Below are positions 61,522 through 64,000 of a stretch of DNA of 64,000 nucleotides, one piece after another (position 1 is the stretch's first letter; every line of letters starts with the position of its first letter). The position numbers and the translations under genes were made by a program. The DNA is from Deltaproteobacteria bacterium (GTDB lineage: Bacteria; Myxococcota_A; UBA9160; SZUA-336). Under the pieces are notes generated by a model, which was not told the DNA's origin, did not search any database, and saw only the letters and a list, made by a program, of their open reading frames with translations. The stretch is from positions 1 through 64,000 of the forward strand of contig JAJDAK010000017.1 of assembly GCA_029261895.1 (NCBI GenBank), in the 5' to 3' direction.

Positions 61522-61810
61522 AGACTACACCGAACATCTAGACGACGCCCTCCACGATCCAGAGGAAGCCATCGCATACTTGAACGCAGCACTGGATGAA
61601 GCGGACCCCGACGTATTTCTCGTGGCCCTATCCGATGTGGCACGGGCGCAAGAGGGCGGCCTCGGTGCGCTAGCCGAACGAACCTCACTGAACCGGGAGC
61701 ATCTGTACCGAATGCTTTCGGATAGAGGAAACCCAGAACTTCGAAGCCTTGAGACACTGCTCGATGCGATGGGCCTCAAGCTGGCCATCGAAGCCAAGCA
61801 TGCAAGCTAG
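61508..61810 (+). CDS. higA: HigA-type antitoxin
   Basis: A 100-residue protein. The N-terminal half has the probable-addiction-module pattern (YLNAALDEADPDVFLVALSDVARAQ) and the C-terminal half a helix-turn-helix (GLGALAERTSLNREHLYRMLSDRGNPELRSLETLLDAMG). It would neutralise HigB and repress the operon. The toxin frame upstream is broken, so it may be a relic that is not yet decayed. Confidence 0.87.
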   Translation: MTRAKDYTEHLDDALHDPEEAIAYLNAALDEADPDVFLVALSDVARAQEGGLGALAERTSLNREHLYRMLSDRGNPELRSLETLLDAMGLKLAIEAKHAS

Positions 61811-61819
61811 CGCCTTGGG

Positions 61820-61975
61820 TATCGTCCGAACCCGAAGGAGTCCATCCCATCACGCTCGCGATCGTGCATGGCCCTTGCCGGCCTCCACTCCCCACTTCTT
61901 GGCTGCTAGACTCTTTCCCATGCAATCATCAACAACACTTGTGACGGCCGCAGGTGAGCGACCCGCACGTTAAGC
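61820..61975 (+). other. attC-like recombination site A (right half clear)
   Basis: The right part is clear: it shares GGCTGCTAGACTCTT, CAACACTTGTGACGGCCGC and CCCGCAC with site B, and ends in the core GTTAAGC (61969-61975). The left core near 61825 (around GTCCGAACC) is poor, so the left boundary is approximate. The opening TTAAGCGGCAG of the next cassette pairs with CTGCCGCCCAA at that cassette's end, as integron cassettes require. Confidence 0.6.
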
Positions 61976-61980
61976 GGCAG

Positions 61981-62496
61981 ATGCAAGAGTTCGCCATTCG
62001 AGATGAGATCGACTCCGATCACTCGACGGTACGCGAGATCCATGAGGTTGCTTTCAGCCAGCCCAATGAGGGCAAACTCGTTGAATCACTGCGCGTCGCC
62101 GCATTCCCCCAAATCTCACTGGTCGCGGAGGTCGCCGGGGAGCTTGTTGGTCACATTTTCCTGTCGCCCGTCAGAATCGAGGAATGCCCTTCCAAGTGTG
62201 GATACGCGGGACTTGCTCCCGTCGGAGTAAAACCATCTGCGCAAGATCGAGGCATCGGATCAGCTTTGATTCGCGAAGCTCTTGCGCGCTGCGCGGATGT
62301 TGAGTGGTTCACCGTTTTTGTTCTTGGCGATCCCACCTACTACGCGCGGTTTGGATTCGTCCTTGCAGCGCCTTTGGGTCTTCGTTACGAGAGCGAGCAA
62401 TTCGATTCACATTTTCAAGTGCTGGAGCTAAAACCCGGTGTGTTGTCGGGCGCACGAGGCTGGGTGCGTTATCACGAAGTATTCTCTGATTTATAG
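61981..62496 (+). CDS. GNAT N-acetyltransferase (cassette gene)
   Basis: Start at ATG 61981, just after the attC core, since the longer frame runs through the attC site. The 171-residue protein has the acetyl-CoA loop GVKPSAQDRGIGSALIREAL and the YYARFGF motif of the YhbS-like branch of GNAT. Substrate unknown. It is the first clear cassette in the array, in the same orientation as the next ones. Confidence 0.88.
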   Translation: MQEFAIRDEIDSDHSTVREIHEVAFSQPNEGKLVESLRVAAFPQISLVAEVAGELVGHIFLSPVRIEECPSKCGYAGLAPVGVKPSAQDRGIGSALIREALARCADVEWFTVFVLGDPTYYARFGFVLAAPLGLRYESEQFDSHFQVLELKPGVLSGARGWVRYHEVFSDL

Positions 62497-62511
62497 CCTC
62501 GGTATACTGCC

Positions 62512-62663
62512 GCCCAACAAGCCTCGCTCGCAACCGTGCGCGCGCGCGACTTTGCGCGGCACCTGACGGCCTCCACTCCTTACACGTTGGCTGCTAGACT
62601 CTTCCACATGCAAACACCAACAACACTAGTGACGGCCGCAGATGAGCTGCCCGCACGTTAGGC
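62512..62663 (+). other. attC recombination site B
   Basis: Left core GCCCAAC (62512-62518) fits RYYYAAC and right core GTTAGGC (62657-62663) fits GTTRRRY. The 152-base site can fold on itself; inner sequence GCGCGGCAC, GGCTGCTAGACTCTTCC and GACGGCCGCAGATGAG is shared with sites A, C and D. The opening TTAGGCAGCA of the following cassette is the exact complement of that cassette's end, TGCTGCCTAA. Confidence 0.85.
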
Positions 62664-62671
62664 AGCATAAA

Positions 62672-63118
62672 ATGAAAATTTGCGTAGCAAGCTTTGTAAC
62701 CGTACTCGCTGCACTTGTGGGCTGTGTAGGATTTTTAGAAGAAGCCGGACTCGCGACCCCTCGGGCTGTAGCCTCCGAGTATTTCGAATCAGTAGGTGGA
62801 GGAGTGTCTGTCGTCACCGCATCCCGCACTGCATTCCTCACAATCGCGGTAAAAGAGAACGAGAGTTTGCCTTCCGGCTCATTCGTTGAAGGTAGTTTCG
62901 AAGATCCCTGCGGAGGTCCGCTGATATTGGTATCTCCTAAATCTGGAACACAGGAGGGTGTTTTGATCTTCGAATCTGGCGACATTAGCTGCCTTCGACC
63001 TTCGCGGTCGTATGAATGCACCGTAACGGTTTATTCCGACAACACGAAGTCCAAAGCGATTTCAACCCACAGGCAGCTCATCCGTTCGGAGTTGGATTCT
63101 CGGTGGCTTGAAAACTAG
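62672..63118 (+). CDS. Small lipoprotein of unknown function (cassette gene)
   Basis: Start at ATG 62672 (MKICVAS); the longer frame lies in attC B. A lipoprotein signal with lipobox LVGC ends at about residue 18. The rest, about 130 residues, has four cysteines (CGG, CLRP, CTV) and beta strands, with no named family. Probably anchored in the outer membrane. Lnt at 51.5 kb would complete its acylation. Confidence 0.78.
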   Translation: MKICVASFVTVLAALVGCVGFLEEAGLATPRAVASEYFESVGGGVSVVTASRTAFLTIAVKENESLPSGSFVEGSFEDPCGGPLILVSPKSGTQEGVLIFESGDISCLRPSRSYECTVTVYSDNTKSKAISTHRQLIRSELDSRWLEN

Positions 63119-63130
63119 ATCGACTCTGCT

Positions 63131-63264
63131 GCCTAACAAGCCGCACTTGTGCGCCGTGCACGGCACCCGACGACCGCCCGTTCTTCCTCTTGGGTTGCTA
63201 CAATCTTCCCCATGCTAAATCTACAATTTCACGCGGCCGCGGGTAAGCGGCCCGTACGTTAGGT
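63131..63264 (+). other. attC recombination site C
   Basis: Left core GCCTAAC (63131-63137), right core GTTAGGT (63258-63264), 134 bases. Inner blocks GCCGTGCACGGCACC and CGGCCGCGGGTAAGCGGCCC show the expected imperfect dyads. Less like A, B and D in the middle, but clearly the same type. Confidence 0.85.
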
Positions 63265-63318
63265 CGCACGTATGGGGCTGCTGATAATGCTATGGTTATC
63301 CCTGAAGGGAGGCGTAAC

Positions 63319-63531
63319 GTGAAGTTTCGTGTACTGATCGAGCAGGACGAAGACGGCGTTTTCGTGGCTGAGGTGCCCTCACTCCCCGGGTGCGTGACAC
63401 AGGGCACAACCCGTCAGGAAGCCATTTCGAATGCCGAAGAAGCCATCGCGGCATATCTCGAAAGCTTGAACGATCGAGATGAACCCATCCCACCCGCGAT
63501 CAACGAAGAGCTTGTCGAAGTCGCCGTTTGA
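63319..63531 (+). CDS. hicB: HicB-type antitoxin (cassette gene)
   Basis: Start at GTG 63319, because GGGAGG lies seven bases before it; ATG 63292 is upstream but has no such site. A 70-residue partial-RNase-H-fold protein with EDGVFVAEVPSLPGCVTQG and EAIAAYLESL, hallmarks of HicB. It should bind and neutralise HicA. The TTGA overlap couples it to hicA. Order hicB-hicA is less common than hicA-hicB but known. Confidence 0.92.
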   Translation: MKFRVLIEQDEDGVFVAEVPSLPGCVTQGTTRQEAISNAEEAIAAYLESLNDRDEPIPPAINEELVEVAV

Positions 63532-63752
63532 GCAAGCTACCTAGCATCTCGGGTCGGGACGTAGTCCGGGCATTCGAGCAAATCGGATACGAGCGTGACC
63601 GCCAGCGCGGTAGTCACATTGTGCTGCGTCATCACGATCCGCCTCATAGACGCCTTGTCATTCCAGACCATAGAAGTGTCGCGAAAGGTACGATGCGCGC
63701 ACTGATCCGCGAAGCAGGTCTCACGGTAGACGAATTCGTCCGTTTACTTTGA
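63528..63752 (+). CDS. hicA: HicA-type mRNA interferase toxin (cassette gene)
   Basis: A 74-residue protein starting at TTG in the overlap with hicB. The double-stranded-RNA-binding-like fold is visible as SGRDVVRAFEQIGYERDRQRGSHIVLRH, including the catalytic histidine in GSHIVL, then VIPDHRSVAKGTMRALIREAGL. HicA cleaves mRNA. Lies in a complete cassette between attC C and D, so it should stabilise the array. Confidence 0.92.
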   Translation: MSKLPSISGRDVVRAFEQIGYERDRQRGSHIVLRHHDPPHRRLVIPDHRSVAKGTMRALIREAGLTVDEFVRLL

Positions 63753-63758
63753 CGTGCG

Positions 63759-63914
63759 ACCTACCGAGCGACCGCGCTTGTGCGCCGTGCACGGCACCTG
63801 CCGGCCTCCACTCCACACACCGTGGCCGCTAGAATCTTCCCCATGCAAACACCAACATCACTTGTGACGGCCGCAGGTGTGGGCAGGATAGCCAGCGCGG
63901 CCCGAACGTTGGAC
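63759..63914 (+). other. attC recombination site D
   Basis: Right core GTTGGAC (63908-63914). The left core is ACCTACC (63759-63765), which differs in one base from the expected ACCTAAC; the wider GTGCGACCTA still pairs with TAGGTCGCAC at the hicBA cassette start. The 156-base site has an added segment of about 18 bases before the right core compared with A. Possibly weakened for recombination. Confidence 0.78.
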
Positions 63915-63920
63915 CGCAGA

Positions 63921-64000
63921 ATGAAAGCGTTGTCGTTTCTCGTTCTGATCGCGGCGTTATGTACGTCATGTGCCAAGCCAACGACTCACGTGGATCCTGT
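63921..64000 (+). CDS. Start of a lipoprotein gene (cassette gene, cut by window end)
   Basis: ATG 63921, seven bases after attC D. Only 26 residues are visible: a lipoprotein signal (MKALSFLVLIAALCTSC) with lipobox LCTSC. The rest is outside the window. Confidence 0.7.
   Translation, partial: MKALSFLVLIAALCTSCAKPTTHVDP

Noticed and set aside
61811..63914. CRISPR array suggested by repeated blocks about 0.6 kb apart
   Set aside because: Units are long, imperfect and separated by genes; core sequences and end complementarity fit attC sites instead. No CRISPR array was found anywhere in the window.

Overview
The window reads as about 64 kb of chromosome from a Gram-negative, aerobically respiring bacterium of the deltaproteobacterial / Myxococcota-like type, probably environmental and possibly uncultured. 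This is inferred from content: a two-subunit glycine decarboxylase, a caa3/aa3-like oxidase operon, lipoprotein N-acyltransferase, cyclic-di-GMP riboswitches, many large secreted proteins with Ca-binding type-3 repeats, and RHS-core proteins. No rRNA or housekeeping phylogenetic marker is present, so taxonomy stays open.

Left part (1-14.4 kb) is core metabolism. A glycine cleavage operon (gcvT end, gcvH, gcvPA, gcvPB, joined by 1-4 nt overlaps) runs into an M48 metalloprotease lipoprotein and a ribosome-hibernation-type protein. On the opposite strand lies a compact cytochrome c oxidase operon: diheme cytochrome c, small membrane peptide, coxB, coxA, coxC, subunit IV, a second subunit-III-like protein, a CPVC membrane protein and a MoeB-rhodanese fusion. 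A DUF420 protein and a TetR regulator diverge from a short palindrome. A tRNA-Leu(CAA) closes the block.

Middle part (14.4-41.4 kb) alternates secreted proteins of unknown function with signalling genes. The secreted choice-of-anchor L protein at 17.3-18.9 kb is preceded by two cyclic-di-GMP-I riboswitch aptamers in tandem. Further on are an Old Yellow Enzyme homologue, an antitoxin/nucleotidyltransferase-like pair behind a perfect 37-bp palindrome, a decayed copy of a repeat-rich secreted protein whose intact paralogue lies at 55.7-57.2 kb, a CadC-type regulator, a CBS protein plus cation/proton antiporter operon, a receiver-CheC-histidine kinase operon facing a hybrid kinase-CBS operon, and a YajQ protein.

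The 41.5-58.5 kb part holds a 1545-residue protein with two cyclase and two ATPase modules, a 1755-residue secreted protein, lnt, a cyclopropane-synthase-like methyltransferase, and two of three mini-RHS genes (39.6, 54.7, 57.4 kb). Each mini-RHS is a signal peptide, a single RHS core of about 110 residues, and a C-terminus unlike the others.

The right end (59.9-64 kb) is mobile: a second winged-helix/nucleotidyltransferase pair with its own operator, a tRNA-Ala 3' fragment resembling an attachment site, dispersed tRNA-linked repeats, a frameshifted higB with higA, then an integron-type cassette array. Long attC sites separate a GNAT acetyltransferase, a small lipoprotein, a hicBA toxin-antitoxin pair and a further truncated lipoprotein cassette. 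No integrase is in view.
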